Source: UBA1930 sp943371535
Lineage (GTDB): Bacteria > Bacteroidota > Bacteroidia > Chitinophagales > Chitinophagaceae
Length of the DNA: 64,000 nucleotides
NCBI GenBank assembly: GCA_943371535.1
Contig: CALRVE020000015.1
Location: 1-64,000, forward strand
Direction of reading: 5' to 3'
This document shows positions 9,149-17,708 of the stretch, in pieces; within the stretch, counting starts at the first letter, position 1; each line of letters starts with the position of its first letter. The translations under genes were made by a program, and so were the position numbers. The notes beneath the pieces are model-generated. The model was given only the letters and a program-made list of their open reading frames with translations. It made no database searches and was not told the DNA's origin.

Positions 9149-10177
9149 TTATTGCTCGGCCAGTAATTTTTTAGTAACAAAATTCCTATCGTTTAATGTG
9201 TTTAAAAAAGCAATAATTTTTTGCTTCTCAGATGTTATTAAAGCAATACCCAAGGTTCCATTTTGCTGAAGTGAAGGATCAAGGTTCATTAGATTTGAAA
9301 CCCCACTATTATAATGTTCTAAAGCTGCATCTAATGTAATAAATCTTCCATCATGCATGTATGGGCTGGTATACCCCAAGTTTCTTAAGCTAGGAACTTT
9401 AAAAGTGTATTTATCTGCATTATTTAAAGTAATCTCAAATCTACCTTTATCATTTACATTGCTTGCACTTAAACCATTGTTTCTAAAAGAATGATCAGTA
9501 AACAAAGGCTCTTTATGACAATTACCGCACTTCACTTTAAATAGTTCAAAGCCCTCTTGTTCTATTGTGGTAAACACAGCTTGATTTCTTTGAACACTAT
9601 CATACTTAGCATTATCACTGATGCACAAAAGCATAAACTGTGAGAGTGATTTTAGAAATCTAGAAGTGGTTATTTCATCTGTACCATATACTTTTTTAAA
9701 TAATGTAGGATACTCTTGATGATTCCTCAATTTTTGAAGCACTCTTGGCATTTGTTCATCCATTTCAACTGGATTGGTTATTGGAGCAATGGGTAATAAA
9801 TCTAAATCTACAATTCCACCATCCCACATAAATGATTTGCTCCAAGCCATGTTCATAATAGCAGGACTATTTCTTGTACCCAATCTATCAAAAATACCAT
9901 GACTTACATCATGACCATGATGAGTAAATGCATTGGATTGAAGATGACAGCTACCACAACTAATGGTATTATCAGCCGATAAAATTGGGTCATAAAACAA
10001 CTTTCTACCTAACTCAAAACCATCTTGGGTTATTGGATTGTTATTCAAATTATAAGCAACCTCAGGAAAATGTGCAGGCTTATAAAACCCTATAAACGGC
10101 TCTATAAATACTTCCTTCTTGCAGGCAAAAAATCCTGCAAGAAGGAAGATAATTACATAATAATGTTTCTTATGCAT
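9149..10177 (-). CDS. Di-heme cytochrome c peroxidase family protein (MauG/MbnH-like)
   Basis: The 342-residue lipoprotein (lipobox AGFFAC) has two CxxCH heme sites, CGSCH in the N-terminal half and CGNCH about 110 residues later. It also has the RNSPAIMN and PSLRNLGYTSPYMHDGR signatures of bacterial di-heme peroxidases. It lies 5 bp after an MbnP-family gene. In the studied methanotroph pair, MbnH oxidises a tryptophan of MbnP, so the same partner relation is likely here. An ordinary hydrogen peroxide-removing peroxidase is the alternative. Confidence 0.9.
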   Translation of the reverse strand: MHKKHYYVIIFLLAGFFACKKEVFIEPFIGFYKPAHFPEVAYNLNNNPITQDGFELGRKLFYDPILSADNTISCGSCHLQSNAFTHHGHDVSHGIFDRLGTRNSPAIMNMAWSKSFMWDGGIVDLDLLPIAPITNPVEMDEQMPRVLQKLRNHQEYPTLFKKVYGTDEITTSRFLKSLSQFMLLCISDNAKYDSVQRNQAVFTTIEQEGFELFKVKCGNCHKEPLFTDHSFRNNGLSASNVNDKGRFEITLNNADKYTFKVPSLRNLGYTSPYMHDGRFITLDAALEHYNSGVSNLMNLDPSLQQNGTLGIALITSEKQKIIAFLNTLNDRNFVTKKLLAEQ

Positions 10178-10182
10178 AAGGA

Positions 10183-10977
10183 TTAATTATGTGTATGATC
10201 ATGAGCAAACATATTACTATAGTTTGCTGCTACAGTTGCACTATAGCTACTTGCCATCACCACTGCATTTGCAGCAAGACTAACATTTGCTGTACCTGTA
10301 AAAGCCTTCAAAGCATCAACAGTTAAATGCACATCACTTGATCTTCCAGCTTTCACTTTTGCAGTACCCCTAGCAGATAAATCAATAGTAATTTTCTTAA
10401 TATTATTCAATGTAGGTGTTGAGTAACCTCCAAATAAACCTATATGAAATTTGAAAGCATTACCAGCTTGTGTTGATGCAGGTGAAGTGCCTTCCATTTT
10501 ATAAAAAATGTATCCACTATTCCAACTCCAATACATTCCAGCAGCAGCACCAGCTGGGTCTAAAACCCCTGTACGTTGGCTAATATCTTTTGTGTTTCTT
10601 AAGCTATCAATGCCTAAAACAAAACTAATTTTACTGTATTCACCTTCTGGCACTTTTAATACAGGACTGGTACTTGCAACGTTACTTTCATCAATTAAGA
10701 AGTAACAACTATCTTGAGGAACAACATAAGTTGATCCATCTACTCTTGTAGCAGTAAAATTGCTCACAAAATATTTCAGCATATTCACTTTAAAACTTTC
10801 TCCAGCAGCGTTGGTATAATTACCAGTATTTAATTGAAGGTCTGCCCCTCCTGCAATATTGTCAAACTTAATAACCAAATTAGCCTTGGTATTGGTATCA
10901 TAAACAAGAGCCTCTTCTTTTTTACAAGCAGTAAAAAGTGTAATAAATAGAACTATTAAAATGAAATTATTTTTCAT
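10183..10977 (-). CDS. MbnP-family copper-binding lipoprotein
   Basis: The 264 residues begin with a lipobox (LFTACKK). The MbnP-family pattern follows: an early LVIKFDNIAGGADLQLN strand, a KVNMLKYFVSNF segment, the SYVLGIDS-like turn KISFVLGIDS, and an aromatic MYWSWNSGYIFYK motif. The tryptophans in that motif are candidates for oxidation by the adjacent di-heme enzyme. The C-terminus is His-rich (FAHDHTHN), consistent with copper binding. First long gene of the operon that runs down to 7488. Confidence 0.88.
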   Translation of the reverse strand: MKNNFILIVLFITLFTACKKEEALVYDTNTKANLVIKFDNIAGGADLQLNTGNYTNAAGESFKVNMLKYFVSNFTATRVDGSTYVVPQDSCYFLIDESNVASTSPVLKVPEGEYSKISFVLGIDSLRNTKDISQRTGVLDPAGAAAGMYWSWNSGYIFYKMEGTSPASTQAGNAFKFHIGLFGGYSTPTLNNIKKITIDLSARGTAKVKAGRSSDVHLTVDALKAFTGTANVSLAANAVVMASSYSATVAANYSNMFAHDHTHN

Positions 10978-11004
10978 GTTTTTTTTGATTTTGTGTAAAT
11001 TTTA

Positions 11005-11157
11005 TTATTGATTTTGTATAATTTTTTTAAACCATTGAAGCAACCACTCATGATTAATATATAGCATGCAAATAACAATTAATGAAATAATTAAATTAAT
11101 ATACATGCGTAGCCTATTAATCAATTGTACAGCTTCTTTATCTTGTGTTTGAAGCAT
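11005..11157 (-). CDS. Small membrane protein (50 aa), putative
   Basis: An unbroken frame runs from the ATG at 11157 to a TAA at 11005. It encodes a charged N-terminus (MLQTQDKEAVQLINRLRMY), one hydrophobic helix (INLIISLIVICMLYI) and a short basic tail. It lies 27 bp upstream of the MbnP gene on the same strand, consistent with being the first gene of that operon. There is no homology I can name. The evidence is the frame, the single membrane helix and the position. Confidence 0.45.
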   Translation of the reverse strand: MLQTQDKEAVQLINRLRMYINLIISLIVICMLYINHEWLLQWFKKIIQNQ

Positions 11158-11174
11158 ACAAATTAATTTAGTTT

Positions 11175-11192
11175 CTTAAGTGTCAACTTAAG
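11175..11192. promoter_or_regulatory. Inverted repeat upstream of the MbnP operon
   Basis: CTTAAG-TGTCAA-CTTAAG, two 6-bp arms with a 6-nt centre, lies 18 bp before the small membrane gene. It could be an operator for the copper/di-heme operon. No regulator is known to match it. Confidence 0.3.
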
Positions 11193-11291
11193 ACAATAAA
11201 TAAATAAATAATTTTGGGATAAATAGCATACGAACATACCAATACAACCTTTCTGTAGAAAAAGGTATGTATAAAAAATATGCTTTAAAAA

Positions 11292-11663
11292 TTAAGCTAC
11301 GCTGCTTGGTGGGTGGAATACACTAGCTGGAATATCAACTGTGTCTTTACATTGCCAATTGCAATACTGTTTAATAGATATAGGAATTGTGAAAACTAGT
11401 ACGGTGAAAAATGATTTTGAAGACAGAACTTCTTCTTTAACTATTTTTCTTTCAGCATTTTGTTGATCTTTCTGTTCTTCTTCTTGTAATTGCTTTGCCA
11501 TTTGGCATTTACCATTACAAAGCAATTTTGGTTTTGCTTTATTAATACAATTTTTGGCGTAAGCATCTGTATTTGTATAATAGCTAGTAACAATAATAGT
11601 TCTATTAAAGTTTTGAGCTATTAAAGCTATAAACAATATGGTAGTTGTGATAATTTTAAACAC
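11292..11663 (-). CDS. Conserved small Cys-rich membrane-associated protein
   Basis: The 123 residues have an N-terminal hydrophobic segment and an LLCNGKCQMAKQLQEEE motif. A second hydrophobic stretch and a YCNWQC motif follow. Proteins with CNGKCxMxKxL are common in Bacteroidota and often sit near metal-handling genes. The function is not known to me. The paired cysteines suggest metal binding or a redox role. It has its own promoter (TATATTTG on the minus strand at 11685-11692), so it is transcribed separately from the operon that follows. Confidence 0.7.
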   Translation of the reverse strand: MFKIITTTILFIALIAQNFNRTIIVTSYYTNTDAYAKNCINKAKPKLLCNGKCQMAKQLQEEEQKDQQNAERKIVKEEVLSSKSFFTVLVFTIPISIKQYCNWQCKDTVDIPASVFHPPSSVA

Positions 11664-11684
11664 AGAGTAATGCTATATAAAACG

Positions 11685-11722
11685 CAAATATACTGTTTGA
11701 ATATTTACTTTAATTATGTTTG
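11685..11722. promoter_or_regulatory. Divergent promoter pair
   Basis: A minus-strand -7 box TATATTTG (11685-11692) faces the gene ending at 11292. A plus-strand -7 box TATGTTTG (11715-11722) lies 24 bp before ispD, with a TTTG 15 bp upstream of it. Confidence 0.45.
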
Positions 11723-11746
11723 TAATCATATTTTTAAAAAAATCGT

Positions 11747-12418
11747 ATGCAGAAAAAAGCTGTTATAGTTGCTGGAGGAAATGGATTAAGAATGGGTGCT
11801 TTTATACCCAAACAATTTTTATTATTAAAAGGGAAACCACTAATTACCTATACTATTGAAACATTTCTACATGCATATAGTGATATGGAAATTATATTGG
11901 TTTTACCAGAAGAACATCTTGAAAGAGGAGAAGCAATTGTAGCTACTATAAATGATAAAGAAAGAATTACTTTAACGAAGGGAGGAGCTACTCGTTTTCA
12001 TAGTGTGCAAAATGGATTAAAGCAAATACAAAATGAAGCTATAGTTTTTGTACATGATGGAGTGAGATGTTTAATCAATACAACTTTAATTCAAAATTGT
12101 TATGAGCAAGCACTTTTAAAAGGTTCTGCAATACCAGCAGTTGCTGCAACAGATAGCATTAGAATTTCCAACGAACAAAATGAAAGTGTTGTTGCCGATA
12201 GAACAAAAGTGAGAATTATACAAACGCCACAAACTTTTAAAAGCAGTATTTTAATTCCTGCATTTCAACAAAATTATAGCGATGCCTTTACAGATGAAGC
12301 TACAGTTGTAGAAGCTTTTGGAGCACCTGTTTTTTTAATTGAAGGCGATTATAATAATATAAAAGTTACCAGACCGGTTGACTTGGTAATTGCCGAAACA
12401 ATTTTGCAAGAGCTGTAA
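11747..12418 (+). CDS. ispD: 2-C-methyl-D-erythritol 4-phosphate cytidylyltransferase
   Basis: The 223-residue enzyme transfers CMP to methylerythritol phosphate in the non-mevalonate isoprenoid pathway in the cytoplasm. The nucleotide-binding N-terminus AVIVAGGNGLRMG...PKQF, the central VHDGVRCL motif and the C-terminal FTDEATVVEAFG and NIKVTRPVDL motifs are all present. The length is typical. The start follows a -7 box by 24 bp. Confidence 0.95.
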   Translation: MQKKAVIVAGGNGLRMGAFIPKQFLLLKGKPLITYTIETFLHAYSDMEIILVLPEEHLERGEAIVATINDKERITLTKGGATRFHSVQNGLKQIQNEAIVFVHDGVRCLINTTLIQNCYEQALLKGSAIPAVAATDSIRISNEQNESVVADRTKVRIIQTPQTFKSSILIPAFQQNYSDAFTDEATVVEAFGAPVFLIEGDYNNIKVTRPVDLVIAETILQEL

Positions 12419-12485
12419 ACTAACTTTTTCGCTAAAGATTTTTATTCATTCTATTGTTGAAATATATTCAACTGTTAACAGGCGT

Positions 12486-12540
12486 GGGATAGCAGTGAAT
12501 ACCCTCATGCCCTAAGCATGGGAGTAGCAACGAATAGCCC
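12486..12540. repeat. Tandem GGGA...TAGC repeat in spacer
   Basis: Two related 19-21 bp units, GGGATAGCAGTGAATACCC at 12486 and GGGAGTAGCAACGAATAGCC at 12520, sit in the 257-bp gap between ispD and the TonB receptor. Each could form a small hairpin. The role is unknown. Confidence 0.4.
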
Positions 12541-12675
12541 AAAACCACAGATAATCATTGTACTTTCTGTTCACCGCCCATGTAAAATGTGTATTAAAAT
12601 ATCATTATCTACACACAAACCAGCATTTTATACCAATTTAGAGCCTAAATTTGCAGATTGGATTAAAACTTAATT

Positions 12676-15273
12676 ATGCTAAGACTAACGAAGTTGCTAT
12701 TACTGCTTTTACTTTTTTCCTCCGCAGCAATGGCTCAAAAAAAACAAAAAACAACTGCTAAGCCTGTTGTTACTGCACCCGTACGAGATACTAGTATTAC
12801 CGATGAAGTTAAAGATGCAATGGCCGATAATATTGCTGTTGTAACCATCGATGACAATGATCAAGGCGATGGAGGAGGTCAAAATGTATCGAGTGTATTA
12901 ACTGCCGGAAGAGATCCATTTTTCTCGGTGATGTCGTTCAACTTCAACTCTGTTCGTTATAGAATGAGAGGTTATGATGGCGATTTGAATACTACGTTTA
13001 TGAATGGTATTCAAATGGATAATTTGGATAATGGGTTTACACCTTTTGGTTTATGGGGCGGATTAAACGATGTAATGCGTAATAGAGAAGTATCCATTGG
13101 TTTGCGTTACAATACATTTTCTTTTGGCGATATTTCAACCTCAACTGCTATTGATGCTAGAGCCAGTAAGCAACGTAAACAAACACAAATTGGTTATGCG
13201 TTGAGTAATAGAAACTATACACATCGCATGACTTTTTATCATGGAACTGGCATTAGCAAAAAAGGTTGGGCTTTTGTTGTTGCAGGCAGTTTTAGAGGTG
13301 CCGATGAAGCTTATGTTCCTGGTACATATTACAACGGATATAGTTATTATTTAGGTATTGATAAACGTTTTGGTCAAAAACATTTAGTATCCTTATCTGC
13401 TTTTGCAGCACCAACAGAAACTGGTCGTCAGGGTAGTGCAATTGAAGAAATGAGAACCATTACCGGCGATAAATATTATAACCCAACTTGGGGTATGCAA
13501 AATGGTAAAAAACGTAATGCCAATGTTGCAAAAAGTAATCAGCCTACCATTATATTAAATGATGAATATCGTTTTAATAATAGAACTACAATAACAACAG
13601 CCATTAGTGCAACATTTGGTGATAGAAGTACTAGTGCAATAGATTGGTACAATGCTCCAGACCCTAGGCCAGATTATTATAGATATTTACCTAGCTATCA
13701 ATTAGGCAGTGGTTTACAACAAGAAGTATTAAATGCAATGAGAGCCGATGTTAATAAAAGACAAATTAATTGGGCTGGATTGTATGATGTAAATAGAAAC
13801 AGTATTGCAACCATTCAAAATGCCAATGGTATAGCAGGTAATAACGTTACAGGAAGAAGAAGTAGATATGTAGTTGAAAACAGAGTAATTAATACCAAGC
13901 GTTTAAATTTTAATTCTGTATTCAATACTTCTGTAGGAGATCATGTTGAAATTACTGGAGGTGTTTCTTACCAGTCTCAAACCAATAATTATCATAAAAC
14001 ATTAGAAGATTTATTGGGTGGGCAGTTTTACGTTAACTTAAATCAGTTTGCAGAACGTTTTATTCCAAACTCAACAACTGCTAATCAAAACGATTTACAA
14101 ACACCTAATAGACTTGTTTACAAAGGGGATAGATTTGGTTACGATTATGATATTCATATTCGTAAAGCTTCTAGCTGGATTCAAGGAGTTTTCAAATTTA
14201 AGAAGTTCGACTTTTTTGCTGCTGCTGAAGTATCTAACACACAGTTTTGGAGAGAAGGACGAGTACAAACAGGGCTATTTCCTAATAACTCATTTGGTAC
14301 ATCTCCTGTAAACAATTTCAATAACTATGGTTTAAAAGGCGGTATCACTTATAAATTAGATGGTAGAAATTATTTTTATGTAAATGGTGCCATGTTAACA
14401 AGAGCTCCTTTATTTGATAATGTATTTATATCTCCACGTACTAGAGATTTCATACAAGACAATACCACTAGCGAAAAAATTCAAACAGTAGAAGGAGGTT
14501 ATGTGTTAAATGCTCCTAAAATAAAAATTCGTTTAACAGGTTACTATTCAAGATTTGAAGATGGAATGAACGTATTAACATTCTTTCATGACGATTATAG
14601 AAACTTTGTTAATTATGGCTTAACCAATATTGATAAATTACATTTTGGTGGTGAGTTTGGTGCAGAAGCAAAAATTGCTAGAAATATTACAATGAATGTA
14701 GCTGCATCTGTTGGAAGATATTATTTCAACAGTCGCCAAGAAGCTACTGTTACATTAGATAATGATGCATCGGTTTTAAATAAAGATTTAATTTTTTCTC
14801 AAAACTATAGAGTACCGGGAACGCCTCAAAATGCTTATAGTTTTGGCTTAAGCTATCGCAGTCCTAAGTTTTGGTTTGTTAGTTTAAGTGCCAACTACTT
14901 CGATAATTTATGGTTAGATTATAACCCTATTAGAAGAACATTTGCAGCCGTTGAAGGATTGGATATTAATAAGCCTAGTGATGTAGAAATTAGAAATGGT
15001 ATATTAAACCAAACTAAGTTAGATGCGAATTACACGTTAGATTTTTTTGGTGGATGGAGCTGGAAATTACCAAGAAGTTTTGGATTTAAAAAAGCAACAT
15101 TCTTAGTATTTAATGCTGGTGTAAATAATATTTTAAATAATCAAAACATTGTATCGGGCGGTTTTGAACAATTGCGTTTCGATTACGATGATAAAAATAT
15201 CAATAAGTTTCCTCCAAGATTGTTTTATGCTTTTGGCTTAAACTATTTCACTAGCGTAACTTTTAGATTCTAA
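12676..15273 (+). CDS. TonB-dependent receptor
   Basis: The 865-residue outer-membrane protein has a signal peptide (cleavage likely after AAMAQ). A plug region follows (SVLTAGRDPFFSVMSFNF...YRMRGYDGDLNTTFMNG), then a long beta-barrel ending in the classical aromatic terminal strand (TSVTFRF). The plug is shorter than usual and there is no N-terminal carboxypeptidase-like domain. The gene is followed after 32 bp by a DUF5689 lipoprotein, a pairing often seen in Bacteroidota. The ligand is unknown. Confidence 0.85.
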   Translation: MLRLTKLLLLLLLFSSAAMAQKKQKTTAKPVVTAPVRDTSITDEVKDAMADNIAVVTIDDNDQGDGGGQNVSSVLTAGRDPFFSVMSFNFNSVRYRMRGYDGDLNTTFMNGIQMDNLDNGFTPFGLWGGLNDVMRNREVSIGLRYNTFSFGDISTSTAIDARASKQRKQTQIGYALSNRNYTHRMTFYHGTGISKKGWAFVVAGSFRGADEAYVPGTYYNGYSYYLGIDKRFGQKHLVSLSAFAAPTETGRQGSAIEEMRTITGDKYYNPTWGMQNGKKRNANVAKSNQPTIILNDEYRFNNRTTITTAISATFGDRSTSAIDWYNAPDPRPDYYRYLPSYQLGSGLQQEVLNAMRADVNKRQINWAGLYDVNRNSIATIQNANGIAGNNVTGRRSRYVVENRVINTKRLNFNSVFNTSVGDHVEITGGVSYQSQTNNYHKTLEDLLGGQFYVNLNQFAERFIPNSTTANQNDLQTPNRLVYKGDRFGYDYDIHIRKASSWIQGVFKFKKFDFFAAAEVSNTQFWREGRVQTGLFPNNSFGTSPVNNFNNYGLKGGITYKLDGRNYFYVNGAMLTRAPLFDNVFISPRTRDFIQDNTTSEKIQTVEGGYVLNAPKIKIRLTGYYSRFEDGMNVLTFFHDDYRNFVNYGLTNIDKLHFGGEFGAEAKIARNITMNVAASVGRYYFNSRQEATVTLDNDASVLNKDLIFSQNYRVPGTPQNAYSFGLSYRSPKFWFVSLSANYFDNLWLDYNPIRRTFAAVEGLDINKPSDVEIRNGILNQTKLDANYTLDFFGGWSWKLPRSFGFKKATFLVFNAGVNNILNNQNIVSGGFEQLRFDYDDKNINKFPPRLFYAFGLNYFTSVTFRF

Positions 15274-15305
15274 ATTAACATTAACTCATTTCACAATTAA
15301 GATAT

Positions 15306-17417
15306 ATGAAAAGTAAACAATTATTATGGCTTTCTTCTTTAATGGCAGTATTTTTTACTACTGTTATTATTAGTGCATGTAACAAAAAATTTGATGAACC
15401 CGATGTTTTTCCAGATCCAAACATTCCGGTTACCATGACTATTAAAGAATTAAAAGCTTTATTACCAACTGCTGGAACAGTAAGAGCAATTAACGATGAC
15501 AAGGTTATTGCAGGAGTTGTAAGTGCAGATGATAGAAGTGGTAATTTCTTTAAAACTATTTCTATTCAGGATGCTACAGGTGGCATTAGTGTAAGGTTAG
15601 ATGGAAATAACTTATTTAACAATTATCCGGTTGGACGTAGAATTTATATTAAAGTAAAAAATTTATGTGTAGGTGAATATGGAGGAATGATACAGTTAGG
15701 TTCAATAAATAATACAACTACAACAATTACTCAAACTCCAATTCCTCAAAACTTATTTGATCAATACATTATTAAAGGAAGTTTAGGCAATACTGTAACA
15801 CCTAGAGTGTTTACCTCGATATCTCAATTAGTTACAACCTTACAAGACACCATTCAAAATACACTTATTCAATTAAATGATTTTGAATTTTCGGCATCAG
15901 ACACTTCAAAAACTTTTGCCGATCCAACACTTGCTGCTTCTGCTGTGAACTTTACAATTCGTAATTGTTCTGGTAATAGTATTGTTTTAAGAACTAGTAG
16001 TTACTCAAATTTTGCCGCTGTAAAGGTTCCAAAAGGTAATGGTAGTGTAACAGCTATTTACACTTTTTTCAATGGTACACGTCAATTACTTATTAGAGAT
16101 ACTGGCGATTTGAAATTTACAGGTGCTCGTTGTGGTCAAGGACCAACTACTTTAATGAACACTGCCGATGTTAGAGCTTTGTACACAGGTGCTCCAGTTT
16201 CTATTCCAGCAGGAAGAAGAATTACAGGTATTGTAATTAGTGATAGAGCCAATTTAAACACTGTAGGACAAAACTTAATAGTACAACAAGGCAATGGTTT
16301 AGCTGGTATTATTGTTCGTTGCGATGCTTCACATTCTTTAGATTTAGGTGATTCTATTGATGTAAATATTTCAGGTTCAACCTTAGATGTATTCAGTGGT
16401 GCTTTGCAAGTAAGTACTATACCAACAGGTTTCATTACAAGAATTAGTACTGGTAAAACTATCACACCAAGAGTTGCAACTGCTGCTCAAATTAATACCA
16501 ATATTAATGCATGGGAATCTACTTTAGTAAGCTTAGCTAATGTTGCCATCTCTGGTGGTACTGGTGGCACTTGGGCTGGTAGTACAAATATTACAGATGC
16601 AACTGGTAGTGTAGTTGCATTTACAAGAAGTGGAACATCTGGTGCAATTTTTCAATTAACGCCTTATCCTACAGGTAATGTAACTTTTGTACAAGGATAT
16701 TTAGGTCGCTTTAATACAACCAACCAACTTTCTTTACGTAACTTAAGTGATGTTGGTACATCAACTGGTGGTGGAGGTGGAGGATCAACTGGTGGTATTA
16801 GCCTTGGTTCTACTTCACCTTTTTTATTAAACTTTAATGCTATTGGTACAGGTTTACCAAGTGGTGTAAAAGTATATACTGGTGGTACAGCAACAGCATT
16901 AGGTAATGCAGGAACTTACACATCTGCATTGGGCTCATGGAGTAACTTCAGTGCAGGATTTAAAAACCTTGCATCTGCAACTGGACTAACTAGTACAGCA
17001 GACCAAGCTACACAAGATGCTGCCACTAATAGAGCATTAGCTGTTCGTCAAACAAGTTCAGCAGGATACGATCCTGGTGCTTCATTTATATTTGAAATTG
17101 ACAATACAACAGGCAAAACCAATGTTCAACTACAGTTTTTATTACAATCTTTAGATGCTAGTGTTGGTAGAACAACAACTTGGACAGTTGATTATGCTTT
17201 AGGCGATAATCCAACAAGTTTTACTGCTGCAACTGCAACAGGTACAATGACTACAAGCCCAACATTTGGAAGTAATACTATTAATGTAAATTTTGGTAAT
17301 GCTTTAGATAATAAATCTCAAAAAGTAACTATCAGAATTGTTACCTTATCTGGTACTACAGGTGGCGGTAATCGTCCAACTACAGCAATAGATGATTTTA
17401 GAGTTAGCTGGAATTAA
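15306..17417 (+). CDS. DUF5689 domain lipoprotein
   Basis: The 703-residue lipoprotein (lipobox VIISAC) has repeated OB-like modules. The first spans about residues 35-125 (MTIKELKALLP, VIAGVVSADDRSGNFFKTISIQD, GISVRLDG), followed by similar segments near residues 290 and 400. A glycine-rich linker (about residue 487) leads to a C-terminal beta-sandwich. It is probably anchored at the cell surface and works with the TonB receptor 32 bp upstream. A strong terminator follows. Confidence 0.82.
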   Translation: MKSKQLLWLSSLMAVFFTTVIISACNKKFDEPDVFPDPNIPVTMTIKELKALLPTAGTVRAINDDKVIAGVVSADDRSGNFFKTISIQDATGGISVRLDGNNLFNNYPVGRRIYIKVKNLCVGEYGGMIQLGSINNTTTTITQTPIPQNLFDQYIIKGSLGNTVTPRVFTSISQLVTTLQDTIQNTLIQLNDFEFSASDTSKTFADPTLAASAVNFTIRNCSGNSIVLRTSSYSNFAAVKVPKGNGSVTAIYTFFNGTRQLLIRDTGDLKFTGARCGQGPTTLMNTADVRALYTGAPVSIPAGRRITGIVISDRANLNTVGQNLIVQQGNGLAGIIVRCDASHSLDLGDSIDVNISGSTLDVFSGALQVSTIPTGFITRISTGKTITPRVATAAQINTNINAWESTLVSLANVAISGGTGGTWAGSTNITDATGSVVAFTRSGTSGAIFQLTPYPTGNVTFVQGYLGRFNTTNQLSLRNLSDVGTSTGGGGGGSTGGISLGSTSPFLLNFNAIGTGLPSGVKVYTGGTATALGNAGTYTSALGSWSNFSAGFKNLASATGLTSTADQATQDAATNRALAVRQTSSAGYDPGASFIFEIDNTTGKTNVQLQFLLQSLDASVGRTTTWTVDYALGDNPTSFTAATATGTMTTSPTFGSNTINVNFGNALDNKSQKVTIRIVTLSGTTGGGNRPTTAIDDFRVSWN

Positions 17418-17436
17418 TTTTCACTATATAAGTTTT

Positions 17437-17465
17437 AAAAACCCACACTTAGTTGTGGGTTTTTA
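17437..17465 (+). terminator. Rho-independent terminator
   Basis: An 11-bp stem (AAAACCCACA... paired with TGTGGGTTTT) with a 6-nt loop and a T-tract closes the TonB/DUF5689 operon. Confidence 0.85.
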
Positions 17466-17579
17466 TTTGCCAACCTGTCAGCAAAGAAAGCATTGGTATT
17501 ATGTTTGAAATTGTGGTTATGCAATACATTAATTGTGTAACCAACAGTTGAATATGCATTGAACTGTCGTTGCGTCGCT

Positions 17580-17595
17580 CCCGATAGCTATCGGG
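17580..17595. repeat. 16-bp perfect palindrome in spacer
   Basis: CCCGATAGCTATCGGG is self-complementary over 16 bp. It is flanked by TGCGTCGC (from 17571) and GTGCGACGC (near 17642), which are themselves complementary, so a larger fold of about 80 bp is possible. No gene is seen between 17466 and 17708. Confidence 0.55.
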
Positions 17596-17708
17596 ATTGT
17601 ACGTTTGGTTCTATGTTCAACAAAGTACGGAACCTTGAAGGGTGCGACGCCGAGAAAGTTGAAAAATGAATTGCAGCCGATAACATAAAAAATTTTAAAA
17701 CTATACAT

